A stretch of 64,000 nucleotides of DNA from Pelagisphaera sp964404745 (GTDB lineage: Bacteria > Verrucomicrobiota > Verrucomicrobiia > Opitutales > Opitutaceae): the NCBI GenBank assembly GCA_964404745.1, contig CAYOLG010000007.1, positions 62,001-126,000 on the forward strand, written 5' to 3'. This document shows, one piece after another, positions 43,286 through 52,358 of this stretch (its first letter is position 1; each line of letters begins with the position of its first letter). The notes under the pieces were generated by a model that was not told where the DNA came from, made no database searches, and saw nothing but the letters and a program-made list of their open reading frames with translations. Made by a program: the position numbers and the translations under genes.

Positions 43286-44710
43286 ATGAAGATCCGCTAC
43301 CGCTTCGCCGCAATCTTTCTGGCCGCCTCAATATCCTGGGTTTCGGGATCGGAGTCTAGGCCTAATATAATCCTGTGTATGGCCGATGACCAGGGATGGG
43401 GTGACGTAGGCTACAATGGACACCCGACTCTCAAAACGCCGCACCTCGATCAAATGAGTCGCGAGGGAGTTACTTTTAATCGGTTTTATTCAGCTGCCGC
43501 CATGTGCAGCCCAACCAGGGGAAGCGTTTACACGGGGCGCAATCCTTATAGATACGGGATAACCTTCGCCATGAAGGGAATGCTCGAACCAGCTGAGGTT
43601 CCAATTACCTCGGTACTCAAGGAAGCTGGATACACGACGGGGCACTTTGGGAAATGGCACCTTGGTACGCTTTCGCGCGAAAAGGGGGACCAGAATCGTT
43701 GGGGAGCGTTTAGTGAAACGCCGGAACGGTACTACTGCCCACCTTGGGAGCGTGACGTGGATGTGAGTTTCGTGACGGAATCAAAGGTGCCCACATGGGA
43801 TCCGCTTATCCATCCCGGTCCGATTAAGGAGAGCGAGAAGAGGAATCCGGAGATCATAGCCATGAAGGGAACGCCTTATCGGAACGACTATTTTGTTGGC
43901 GAAGGGCAGGTTGAAACGGTCAACATGGAAGGCGACGATTCGCGAGTGATTATGGATCGAGCGATCCCGTTTATTCGTGACGCAGTCAAAACAGATACGC
44001 CTTTTTTCGCTGTGATATGGTTCCATGCTCCCCATTCGCCTGTAGTTGGAGGGGATGAATTTATGGAGATGTACCGTGACGTTAAGGACGAGGATGCCAG
44101 ACATTATTACGCGTGCGTCACCGCTTTGGATGCTCAAATGGGAAGACTTCGGGCCGAATTGGATTCTCTTGGTGTAGCTGAGGACACTATGCTCTGGTAT
44201 TGCTCAGACAACGGTCCCGCTCGCCAAGGCTCGCCCAGACATGTGGGAACGGCTAAACATTTGTCCGGGTATAAATTGTCGATTCAAGAAGGCGGGATAC
44301 GGGTGCCGGGATTGCTGGTGTGGCCCAACCGTATCAAGACAGCTAGGACGGTTGAGGCACCTTGTGTTACTACGGACTACTTTCCTACGCTTCTTGACGC
44401 GTTGGAAGTGGAGCTTCCAAATGATCGAGCTTACGATGGAATGAGCATGTGGCCTTTGATCGATGGTGAAGAGGTCAACAGATCGAAACCCATTGGCTTT
44501 CTCAATCGGGACGCTGAAGAAGCGGTGTGGATGGAGGACCGCTATAAGCTCGTTATTGATAGGAAAGGTAAGGCCTTGTTTGATATCAAAAAGGATGCCT
44601 CCGAGAAACGAGATCTGATCCGGGAAGAGCCCACCATAGCCCGTCGGATGGAAGCCGCATTAGAGGAATGGAAACGTTCGGTACTCGCTGAATTGGAGGC
44701 CATTCCTTAG
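43286..44710 (+). CDS. sulfatase 13 (CSPTR, arylsulfatase type), secreted
   Basis: A protein of 474 residues with a signal peptide (FAAIFLAASISWVSGS). RPNIILCMADDQGWGDVGYN, CSPTRGSVYTGRNPYR (Cys74), HFGKWHLGTL and LWYCSDNGPARQG give a complete active site. The MADDQGWGD form is typical of a branch of bacterial arylsulfatases. It is the last sulfatase and converges with the minus-strand peptidase gene. A small stem (AGGGTTCTAGACCCT, 44755-44769) lies in the convergent gap. Confidence 0.93.
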   Translation: MKIRYRFAAIFLAASISWVSGSESRPNIILCMADDQGWGDVGYNGHPTLKTPHLDQMSREGVTFNRFYSAAAMCSPTRGSVYTGRNPYRYGITFAMKGMLEPAEVPITSVLKEAGYTTGHFGKWHLGTLSREKGDQNRWGAFSETPERYYCPPWERDVDVSFVTESKVPTWDPLIHPGPIKESEKRNPEIIAMKGTPYRNDYFVGEGQVETVNMEGDDSRVIMDRAIPFIRDAVKTDTPFFAVIWFHAPHSPVVGGDEFMEMYRDVKDEDARHYYACVTALDAQMGRLRAELDSLGVAEDTMLWYCSDNGPARQGSPRHVGTAKHLSGYKLSIQEGGIRVPGLLVWPNRIKTARTVEAPCVTTDYFPTLLDALEVELPNDRAYDGMSMWPLIDGEEVNRSKPIGFLNRDAEEAVWMEDRYKLVIDRKGKALFDIKKDASEKRDLIREEPTIARRMEAALEEWKRSVLAELEAIP

Positions 44711-44865
44711 TCGAAGCAAGCCAAGCAGCACCTCCTAGCGGCGTTGTCGAAAATAGGGTTCTAGACCCTCGAATGGCATGGCCGTCGATTAAAGCTCGCC
44801 CGGAGGTCGAGCTCCACCCTTTTTACTCTAGAACAAAGTTGGAACGCGAGGTCCCGGCGCGTTTT

Positions 44866-45510
44866 CTATGGTGCGCATACATTGATGTATCCTTCGATGA
44901 GCGTAGCGGTTCTTCCAGGGTCGGCCGTGCGTGGCACATGAAGGAAGGCGTATTTGGCACCCACCTTTTTGGCTTCGCCATTCATTATGTACATGGAGAA
45001 ATTGCACACGTAGCTGCCAGCATCATAAGTAACTGTAGTTTGTTCCCCATCCGGCAGCTTCAGTGATACGTATTGGTATTCGGGTCCGGCCTTATCGATT
45101 TGGGACCCTTTTTGATGTGCCGCCTTTTGCCAGTTGCGAGCTCGTCGTTCGATACGAATTTTCCGGGCTCTCGGATGTTGTCCTAGTCCAATGACCAATT
45201 TGGGATGATGCTTTCTGAGGGCTTTCGCGAACATATTCCGGTCGAACTCGACATCGAAAACGATTCCTCGGCCTAGTTTGCGATCATTGATCTCTTGTAT
45301 TACATTCTCAGTTACGTTTTGGGCATAGTTTAGATAGGGTTTGAAACCATAAATAAGGATTTCGCGAGGATGGTTCATCTGGTTGATGATTGAATTTAAC
45401 GACTCCCTACAGGAAGCGAGTTCGCGAGATCGCTGCCTGAGCAGGATTGCTTGTTCGAGGGACCAGGATTGACGGGCTGTAGCCTCATAAACTTTGCTCC
45501 AGGGCTTCAT
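44866..45510 (-). CDS. pyroglutamyl-peptidase-like (C15 family) protein
   Basis: A cytoplasmic protein of 214 residues with an N-terminal helix of about 45 residues not present in the classical enzyme. From LIYGFKPYLNYAQNVTENVI onward the C15 fold is recognisable. All three catalytic residues have counterparts: Glu in KIRIERRARN, Cys in DAGSYVCNFSMY and His in AFLHVPRT. The family removes N-terminal pyroglutamate from peptides. The distant sequence leaves room for another amide substrate. It starts inside the end of the DUF1330 gene (26-base overlap) and is probably co-transcribed with it. Confidence 0.8.
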   Translation of the reverse strand: MKPWSKVYEATARQSWSLEQAILLRQRSRELASCRESLNSIINQMNHPREILIYGFKPYLNYAQNVTENVIQEINDRKLGRGIVFDVEFDRNMFAKALRKHHPKLVIGLGQHPRARKIRIERRARNWQKAAHQKGSQIDKAGPEYQYVSLKLPDGEQTTVTYDAGSYVCNFSMYIMNGEAKKVGAKYAFLHVPRTADPGRTATLIEGYINVCAP

Positions 45511-45817
45511 TCAACGCAGTCGGAGGAAAACCATCAAGAACAACAAACTGGGCCTCGGCTGCATTTGCCCGAATCTGCCGCGCATTTTGATAAGCATCGG
45601 ATTGATAGAAGGCTTTCGCTTTTTCGATCGAGGGAAATTCGATGATCACCATGCGACGCGTTTCCTTCTCCCCCTCAAGCGTGTCGATATCCGCTCCTCG
45701 AGCGATGAATCGGCCCCCAAACTGATCGATGATTTTCGGGGTTCGTTTCATATATTCGCGGTAGGCATCCCAATCGGTCACTGTGACTCGTCCAACGATG
45801 TAGGCAGGCGTTTCCAT
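45485..45817 (-). CDS. DUF1330 domain protein
   Basis: The start at 45817 (METPAYIVGRVTVTDWDAYR) gives 110 residues; the frame is open from 45853. The dimeric ferredoxin-like fold of DUF1330 is recognisable by YIVGRVTVTDWDAYREYMK, FGGRFIARGADIDTLEG and RRMVIIEFPSIEKAKAFYQS. Most DUF1330 proteins have no known reaction. It overlaps the start of the C15-like gene, so the two are translationally linked. Cytoplasmic, no signal peptide. Confidence 0.85.
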   Translation of the reverse strand: METPAYIVGRVTVTDWDAYREYMKRTPKIIDQFGGRFIARGADIDTLEGEKETRRMVIIEFPSIEKAKAFYQSDAYQNARQIRANAAEAQFVVLDGFPPTALNEALEQSL

Positions 45818-45880
45818 GCTTTGGATGATCGCTCTATCCAAGTTGTGGGACAAGCCTCTATCACGAAATAAATTCGAGAT

Positions 45881-45940
45881 GCAGGAGCGGCTTTACGCCG
45901 AGAAGCTGCCATTGACATCGCGGCCTAAAGCCGCTCCTGC
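45881..45940. repeat. GCAGGAGCGGCTTTA-type inverted repeat (family B), copy 1
   Basis: GCAGGAGCGGCTTTACGCCG (45881-45900) faces CGGCCTAAAGCCGCTCCTGC (45921-45940). It lies between the end of the DUF1592 operon and the DUF1330 start and may also act as a terminator for one of them. The sister copy is at 57894-57966. Confidence 0.8.
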
Positions 45941-45981
45941 AAATGTCGCCTAGAGGATAAAGTGGATGGGGTCTGGCTTTT

Positions 45982-48579
45982 CTACTTCGTCCGAAAAGCT
46001 TCGCTTTCAACAATAGCTAGGACCAAATCCTGTAGGCCGCTTCCGGAGGCCTGAGTTTTCTCAATGATTTGGTCGACCTCGGGTCGATCGGTGAATTCCA
46101 AAGTGCGTCCCATTGAATAGGCGAGCATCTTTTCGGTAAGGCAACGAACAAATTGGTCCTCTCGGTTAGCCAAGGCATTCTTGAATTCCTCTATTCCCTC
46201 GAAATGCTCTCCGTTTGGCAGTTCGCCTGAGGCATCGATCAGCGGTCCATTTTGCCGGCCTCGCGGATAGCGATCCCGCCATCCGCCGATGGGATCGTAG
46301 TTCTCCAAGGCGAACCCGAGCGGATCGATCTTGCGATGGCATTCGTAGCAGGTTTCCACTTCGCGGTGCTTGTCTAATTGGTCACGGATCGTAGTGGCTC
46401 CACGGATATCCGGTTCGAGGGGTTCGACGTCGGGTGGAGGCGGGGAGGGTGGTGTACCGAGAATGTTCTCCAGTACCCAGATCCCTCGAATAACCGGAGA
46501 AGTATCTATTCCATTAGCGCTAGCCGTGAGAATACTGGCATGGCCGAGTATTCCTCCGCGTCTGGGATCGGATTCCAGAGATACCTTGCGAAATTCCGCC
46601 CCATTGATCCCCTCGATCCCATAGAGCCGAGCTAGGCCTCCATTGACGAAAGTGAAATCGGAATCCAGGAATGTTTTCAGCGGAAGGTTCTCGTGAAGTG
46701 CGTGACGGAAGAAGGTTTGCGTTTCTGTCTTCATGGCTTTTTCCAAACCATCGACGTAATAGCTGGTGAATTCCTTGTAGCTGGGCGGCATCGTGCCTAG
46801 TTTGTAGAGTTCTAGCCAGCGCGAGGTGAAAGTTTCTGTGAAGGCATTGGAACGCTCATCGGCTAGCAGACGTAAGGCTTGGTGCTTGAGGGTTTTCGGG
46901 TCCGTTAAACTCCCATTGGCAGCCGTATCCAAGAGTTCCTTATCGGGCCGGTTGGACCATAGAAAGTAGCTCAGACGCGATGCCAGGGCATAGCTGTCGA
47001 GCGTCCCTTCGGGCTCTTGCAGATAGAGAAAATCAGGTGAACAGAGAATGGCTCTAAAACCGATTTTTAGGGCTTCGAAAGCGCTGGTTCCAGATTCGTG
47101 TTCGCTTTTCACCAAAGCATGTAGGATATCCAGCTTTTCATCGCTAACGGGACGGCGAAAGGCATCGCTGGCAAATCGACGTAGAATAGCGCGAGCATTG
47201 GCCATGGTTGGCTCGAATTCGCCGAACAAGGCTCGGTAGCTCGGCGAAGGCCAGCTGTCGTAGAAGGGGCCCTCGAGATCGATTTCAAAGACGCGTATGC
47301 GTGGGCCTTCGTATCCACGGTAGAAGGCCGCCCAGCCTTCGCGCTGATTGAATTTATTGGAAGTGCCCTCCGTCGTTAAGACATCCCCAACTTCCGTGGC
47401 GATTCTTGCGGCGACGGCATCTATGCGACGCCGCTCGGCTTCCTCGATTGGGTAAGGGTAGAGACCATCTCCGGGTATGGTCCAATTGTGGATGAATTCC
47501 TGAAAATGCTCTGGGTAGTTGTGTACGAGCGTCTTGCGGATGGGTTTTACGCGATTGGGCCCGTTGGGAAAGGTTAGCCGAGGCTGATAGCCTGCGTCGA
47601 GCCAGATGCGAGCCTCGTACCATTCTGGGGCTTCGTCGGCGATGACGAAACCGGCAACGTTCCTGTCGGAAGAAGTTCTGAACTCGAGCTCTCCATATTG
47701 GCGAGATCCCGCTACTACGTCCACTCGGAGTGGCTCGCTCTTGCGCGTTCCCACGATTTCTTCGGGATAGGGATAGACGCGATTGATGGCCTGGGCTTTG
47801 AATCGCAGCGTGTAATAGCCGCTCTCAGGAACCCCTTCTTCCAGCCTTTCCAGCCACATGAAACCGTCCTGGTCGGTAGTGTTTTTGCGGATATGCTGAA
47901 ACTTGCCAGCCACGTCCTTGCCATCCCAGCGATTGCGGGCCGTGTAAAAGGGGGCTTTAAAATGGTACGCTTCGGCCTTTGGTTTCGGGCCCAAGCGTGA
48001 GGCCTGCTCTATGTAAGCCTCGGCGGCGTCAAGATAGCCTTGCAGCAGGAAATCGGAGGTGATCAGGGCCGAGCCGATATTGTTGAAATTCTCCTCGGTT
48101 TCATCAGGAGGAAACGATTCCGTGGGATCGGCTAGGGTGTCTTCAAGCTTAAGAAGGTCGCGAACAGTGCGGTTGTATTCGTTGCGATTGAGTCGTCTCA
48201 GCACCGTTTTGCGATAGGTACTTTTGGCTTCGGCATAAGCGATTTGCAAACGGTCAGTGATCCAATCGATTATCTGCTGGCGCTCGGCCACCGATGGCTG
48301 TTTCTCTTCCTCGGGCGGCATATCGCCCAGATTCATTAGGTCGGCTATGTCTTGCCAGAGGATGATCGAGTCCGAATTTTGAAAATCGTTCTCCAAAGTG
48401 TCGTAGCGTCGATCGCCTTTTTGCTTTTCCGGTCCGTGGCAACCAATGCAATACGTATCCAAAAATGGCTGCACGGTTTCCGTATAAAAAGCGTCAACGG
48501 CGAACGATGCGGGCACCTGAGCCAGGTGGGCCACCGTTAAGATCGAGAGGGCGAAAACGGATTTCAATCGATTCCTCAT
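45982..48579 (-). CDS. DUF1587/1592/1588/1585 planctomycete-type cytochrome protein
   Basis: An exported protein of 865 residues with a signal peptide (FALSILTVAHLAQVPASFA). A heme site CIGCHGPEKQKGDRRYDTL lies near residue 43 (PSCyt-like). DUF1587 follows (RLNRNEYNRTVRDLLKLED), then a carbohydrate-binding-like segment (about 200-370). Then comes DUF1592/DUF1588 (ASRLSYFLWSNRPDKELLD, RGGILGHASILTASANGIDT). A second CxxCH (CYECHRKIDPLGFALENYD) and DUF1585 (MLAYSMGRTLEFTDRPEV) close the chain. Its start overlaps the stop of the upstream DUF1552 gene by four bases. This is the second cytochrome/Tat-protein pair in the window. Function unproven. Confidence 0.92.
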   Translation of the reverse strand: MRNRLKSVFALSILTVAHLAQVPASFAVDAFYTETVQPFLDTYCIGCHGPEKQKGDRRYDTLENDFQNSDSIILWQDIADLMNLGDMPPEEEKQPSVAERQQIIDWITDRLQIAYAEAKSTYRKTVLRRLNRNEYNRTVRDLLKLEDTLADPTESFPPDETEENFNNIGSALITSDFLLQGYLDAAEAYIEQASRLGPKPKAEAYHFKAPFYTARNRWDGKDVAGKFQHIRKNTTDQDGFMWLERLEEGVPESGYYTLRFKAQAINRVYPYPEEIVGTRKSEPLRVDVVAGSRQYGELEFRTSSDRNVAGFVIADEAPEWYEARIWLDAGYQPRLTFPNGPNRVKPIRKTLVHNYPEHFQEFIHNWTIPGDGLYPYPIEEAERRRIDAVAARIATEVGDVLTTEGTSNKFNQREGWAAFYRGYEGPRIRVFEIDLEGPFYDSWPSPSYRALFGEFEPTMANARAILRRFASDAFRRPVSDEKLDILHALVKSEHESGTSAFEALKIGFRAILCSPDFLYLQEPEGTLDSYALASRLSYFLWSNRPDKELLDTAANGSLTDPKTLKHQALRLLADERSNAFTETFTSRWLELYKLGTMPPSYKEFTSYYVDGLEKAMKTETQTFFRHALHENLPLKTFLDSDFTFVNGGLARLYGIEGINGAEFRKVSLESDPRRGGILGHASILTASANGIDTSPVIRGIWVLENILGTPPSPPPPDVEPLEPDIRGATTIRDQLDKHREVETCYECHRKIDPLGFALENYDPIGGWRDRYPRGRQNGPLIDASGELPNGEHFEGIEEFKNALANREDQFVRCLTEKMLAYSMGRTLEFTDRPEVDQIIEKTQASGSGLQDLVLAIVESEAFRTK

Positions 48580-49901
48580 GCGACCTCCAAGCCGGTGAGG
48601 GTCCCAGTGCCTTTATTGAAAGCGTCGATTTCCAGGCCGAATCGCTGCAGCATCGATCCGTATAGATTGCATAGCGGTACGCGCTTATGATTTTCCTCGG
48701 GATAAAGCTTGTGCTCACCATGTTTGAAGCCGCCGCCGGCCAAAAGGACTGGAAGATTCTTGTTGGAGTGGGAACTACCATTGCCCATGCCGCTGCCCAT
48801 GAGTACCATGGTGCGGTCGAAAAGGCTCGTTCCATCGGGCTCCTTGATCGTCTTCAGCCGGTCTAGGAAGCGAGCCATTTGCTTCATTTGGAATTCCTCG
48901 ATAACGAAGAGGCCTTGGCGCAATTTTTCCGCTTTGCCGTGATGCGAGAAGCCGTGATAGCTCCCGACCAGACCAAGATCCGCTGTATTGATATTTCCAG
49001 GAACTCCCATGGTAGCCACTCGCGTCGAGTCCGTTTCTAAAGCAAGAGCTAGCAAATCATAGAAAGCGGGCACGGTGTAGGTAAGATCGCCTTCGCCTGG
49101 CTCCTGAATATCGACTTGCGGCTTTGGCTTGTGCAGCCACTCGCGTGACATGCCAAGCTTCCGTTCAACCTCCCGAACCGAGTTCAAATACTCGTCCAGC
49201 TTTTCCTGATCCGCCTTGCCGAGCTGCCGGCTCAGAATTTTGGCCTGACTGTTGACCGCGTCGAGAATGCTCTCATTAACGTCGTAAGCGGATTGCCGTT
49301 TGGCCAGAAGCTGAGGATCGTCCTGAACGAAAAGAGCCCGGAAGAGGTCACGGGCCTTGGTGACCGGGGGAACGTTGACGCCATTACGTGTCCAGGAGAG
49401 CTTGCACTTCAGGTCTCCGTCGCCCGCTCCAGTCGAAAGGACGAGCGATGAGTAGCGCGTTCGGGCCCCAACGAATTCCGCTGCCCGTTGATCAACAGAG
49501 ATATTGCCTTCAGGCCAATCGGAGGCGTCCTGGTCCTTGATGCCGCTCAGAAAAGCGTGGACCGCGCTATGGCCTCCAGAAACGTCATGATCGAGGTTCG
49601 AGAACACGGTGAAGTCCTCGCGGTGGCGGGCGAGCGGACGCAGTAGCGGGGTTAGTTCGTAGTTGCTACCTCCTTGCGAAGGGAAAAAGCTGTCGGGCAT
49701 CAACCCCAATGGATTGGATATGCAGACCATCCTCATGGGAGAACCGACTTCGCTCGATTTCCCTGCGGCTCCAACTGCCGCTCGGGCCATCGGTCCCATA
49801 GCTTCTAGAAAGGGCAAAGCCACAGCTATTCCCGTTCCTCTCAAAAATGTGCGGCGATTCAATCGTTGAGGCATCCAACCACACTGACGGTTTGGAATCA
49901 T
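48576..49901 (-). CDS. DUF1552 Tat-exported protein
   Basis: A protein of 441 residues with a twin-arginine signal (NRRTFLRGTGIAVALPFLEA). The start is either 49901 or Met10 at 49874 (MPQRLNRRTFL). DUF1552 features seen are RMVCISNPLGLMPDSFFP, SGGHSAVHAFLSGIKD and MVLMGSGMGNGSSHSNKNLP. The family belongs with DUF1501 as the usual partner of PSCyt proteins in PVC genomes and is likely a periplasmic metal-dependent enzyme of the alkaline-phosphatase-like group. First gene of a two-gene operon, overlapping the DUF1592 gene by ATGA. Confidence 0.9.
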   Translation of the reverse strand: MIPNRQCGWMPQRLNRRTFLRGTGIAVALPFLEAMGPMARAAVGAAGKSSEVGSPMRMVCISNPLGLMPDSFFPSQGGSNYELTPLLRPLARHREDFTVFSNLDHDVSGGHSAVHAFLSGIKDQDASDWPEGNISVDQRAAEFVGARTRYSSLVLSTGAGDGDLKCKLSWTRNGVNVPPVTKARDLFRALFVQDDPQLLAKRQSAYDVNESILDAVNSQAKILSRQLGKADQEKLDEYLNSVREVERKLGMSREWLHKPKPQVDIQEPGEGDLTYTVPAFYDLLALALETDSTRVATMGVPGNINTADLGLVGSYHGFSHHGKAEKLRQGLFVIEEFQMKQMARFLDRLKTIKEPDGTSLFDRTMVLMGSGMGNGSSHSNKNLPVLLAGGGFKHGEHKLYPEENHKRVPLCNLYGSMLQRFGLEIDAFNKGTGTLTGLEVA

Positions 49902-50344
49902 TTAGTCAAGGAGCGGATGGGTCTGAGGGCCCGTTGGGAACCCTGTCGATCGGATACTCGGTGACCTGTGGTCAGAACCGCGATTGTACACAGCGTAAAT
50001 TTTAGCCCGCCCGAAGTTCGGAACGCGGTCTCGCGCAGCTGAGGGCGCTTCGAGTTCAGAATCTAACCAGCCCCACGTTTCGCACAATAGGCATTATGTC
50101 TAATTTAGATTTGCAGCCTGGGTTTTACCTAGTTGCAATTACGATTGGGTCTCCCCTGTGCTGCTTAGGATGAAAACCTTAAGGACTGAGAATGAATGAA
50201 TGGGCGCCATATGTTGTGCACCAGGCATGTATTATACGCGGCGTAAAGCCAATCCTACGATGGAGCTTCTGCGATTGCTCTGGTCCAATCTCTGTTCTGC
50301 CGAGCTAGGCCGGGCTCAGGTTAAAGCGTTGCGCTGAGCTACCC
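49902..50344. other. 443-bp gap, no gene seen
   Basis: Between the DUF1552 start and the end of the AICAR transformylase gene, both on the minus strand. It should contain the DUF1552 promoter. No repeat, RNA gene or plausible reading frame was recognised. Confidence 0.5.
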
Positions 50345-51514
50345 TTAATGTAGGAAGCTTCGAATACCGGTGTGCGTGAGAGTCATGCCGTATTCGTTGC
50401 AGGCTTCGACGATATGTTCGGTACGGAGGGATCCTCCGGTCTCTACAACGTGTTTGATGTTTGAGCGGTTAGCCCGGTCAATGTTGTCGCGAAACGGGAT
50501 AAATGCATCGCTGCCCAGGCAGATATCCTGATACTGCCGATTCCATTTGAGGCGCTCTTCTTTGGATATAGGTTCGGGGCGCGTATTGAAATTCTGGAGC
50601 ATGGCGGACTCTTCTTTTTCGCTCAACGAGTCCCAGAGAAGGTATTGATCAATCAGGTTAGTTTTATCCACTTTCTTGATGCCATCCTTGAAATCCAGTC
50701 CGCGCACCTTTGGGTGCCGTTGCAGGAACCATTTGTCGGCCTTGTCGCAAGCAAGTCGCGTGCAATGAATGCGCGATTGCTGTCCGGCTCCTATCCCTAC
50801 GATTTGCCCGTCGTAAGCGACGCTGATCGAATTCGACTGCGTATATTTAAGTGATATGGCGGCTACCAGGAGCGTTTCCAGGGTCTCCTCGGATATATCC
50901 TGTTTCTCGGAAACGACATTTTGCAGGTCGGCCTTGCTGATGAGGCGGCTATTGCGGGTTTGGGTTAGACCGATCCCGAACATTTCTCGAGATTCGTCGC
51001 CTTCAGGCATAAAGTCGTAGTCCATTTCCAGCACAACAAAACCGCCCTTCTTCTTGCCTTTGAGGATTTCCAAGGCTTCTGGTTCGTAACCTGGGGCGAT
51101 TATGAGATCGGACACCTCCGTTTTCAGAAATTGAGCCAGGCTGACGTCTACCGTGTCGCTAACCGCGAGCGCATCTCCAAACGAGCAGAGCCTATCCCCG
51201 CCCCTAGCCCTGATGTAAGCGCTAGCGACTTCGGAAAAGTCGGTAGTTTTGAGGAATTGGGACTCCTTGAAGGCATCGTCGATGGGTTTGCCGATCGCGG
51301 CCCCGGCTGGGCTAACGTGTTTGTAGGAGGCGGCTGAAGCTTTGCCAGTGGCCTCTTTTAGTTCCCGAACGAGCTGCCAGGAGGTCAGAGCGTCTAGCAT
51401 GTTGATGAATCCGGGATCCCCGTTCAATATTTTAAGTGGAGAGGGATCGGGGAGTTCCAGGTACGCGTTTGTTTGGTGAGGGTTGGCGCCGTAGCGGAGG
51501 GAAATCATAGACAC
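50345..51514 (-). CDS. AICAR transformylase (stand-alone, PurH C-terminal type)
   Basis: A cytoplasmic protein of 389 residues that starts directly with the transformylase domain: SLRYGANPHQTNAYLELPD and the catalytic SYKHVSPAGAAIG (Lys-His near residues 64-65). FGIGLTQTRNSR, SISVAYDGQIVGIGAGQQSR and AFIPFRDNIDRANRSNIKHV follow. It transfers a formyl group from 10-formyl-tetrahydrofolate to AICAR, giving FAICAR, in purine synthesis. The IMP cyclohydrolase half of normal bifunctional PurH (about 590 residues) is missing, so cyclisation must be done by another protein. It lies alone, divergent from the DoxX gene. Confidence 0.93.
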   Translation of the reverse strand: MSMISLRYGANPHQTNAYLELPDPSPLKILNGDPGFINMLDALTSWQLVRELKEATGKASAASYKHVSPAGAAIGKPIDDAFKESQFLKTTDFSEVASAYIRARGGDRLCSFGDALAVSDTVDVSLAQFLKTEVSDLIIAPGYEPEALEILKGKKKGGFVVLEMDYDFMPEGDESREMFGIGLTQTRNSRLISKADLQNVVSEKQDISEETLETLLVAAISLKYTQSNSISVAYDGQIVGIGAGQQSRIHCTRLACDKADKWFLQRHPKVRGLDFKDGIKKVDKTNLIDQYLLWDSLSEKEESAMLQNFNTRPEPISKEERLKWNRQYQDICLGSDAFIPFRDNIDRANRSNIKHVVETGGSLRTEHIVEACNEYGMTLTHTGIRSFLH

Positions 51515-51787
51515 CTTTGCTAAAGCGGATCAGGGGCCCTTGAAAAGGGAGAAAACGGTTAATTTGATGAATAATGGGTACGATTGACGAGCTTGGGCCT
51601 GCTCGAGTGCCGGATTGCCCCATTTTTCCCGGGGAAATCTTGGATTCCGGTGAATAACTCGGCCTATTTGCGCGTCCAAAATTGACAGAGGCAGGGAAAT
51701 GGTAACGGTTCTGCGAGGGAAAGTCGGCCGGACCGACTTCTAAACTCGACATGCCACAGCCCAAGTTCTTATGGGTAGTTTTAAAAA

Positions 51788-52336
51788 ATGACAGACACGA
51801 AACCCTCTAGTGAACCCTCGAAATCTGGCGGATGCTGCGGTCCTGACCCCGCATCTTTCTATGCCTACCTAATTCTCCGCGTTTGGCTAGGGCTGCGAGC
51901 CCTGGTAACCGGCATCGAAAAATTCTCTGCTACGGTTAGCAAGGAAGTGCCGATGGGCGCTGAAGATGGCGGTGTCGCCATTCCTGGCCTAGTAACGGAA
52001 GTTAAGGTCAAGGAATACAGCTTTTCGCACTACCAAGGCGTTCCCGAGCCACTTTACGAGGCTCTAGCCGATGAGCCGTTGATGCCCGGGTTCGCCCTCT
52101 CGATTTATTCCGGCTTGCTGGGCTATGTCCTCGTAGCAGTCGGGATCATGATTCTGGCGGGAATCTATTCTCGCCTCGCTCTACTCGTCTCCGGCCTGGT
52201 TTGGGCCAGTTTAACAGTAGGACTCATTATGCTTAAGCAAGATGCCGGCATTGCTTGGCTGGGTATGCATGTCGCCCTGACAGTTGGAGCCCTGCTTCTG
52301 GTGAAACATAACCGATTCACAGTGGTCGGAAACTAA
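51788..52336 (+). CDS. DoxX-like membrane protein
   Basis: A protein of 182 residues with four likely membrane spans. It opens with a soluble, cysteine-bearing N-terminus (SGGCCGPDPAS). The first span (FYAYLILRVWLGLRALVTGI) and the last three (LSIYSGLLGYVLVAVGIMIL, LALLVSGLVWASLTVGLIML, LGMHVALTVGALLL) fit the DoxX fold. A conserved loop between span 1 and 2 is unusually long (about 40-100). DoxX-like proteins of this size are often near oxidoreductases; here the Gfo/Idh/MocA gene follows after 22 bases. Precise function unknown. Confidence 0.8.
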   Translation: MTDTKPSSEPSKSGGCCGPDPASFYAYLILRVWLGLRALVTGIEKFSATVSKEVPMGAEDGGVAIPGLVTEVKVKEYSFSHYQGVPEPLYEALADEPLMPGFALSIYSGLLGYVLVAVGIMILAGIYSRLALLVSGLVWASLTVGLIMLKQDAGIAWLGMHVALTVGALLLVKHNRFTVVGN

Positions 52337-52358
52337 AATATCAACAATATAGTTACTC

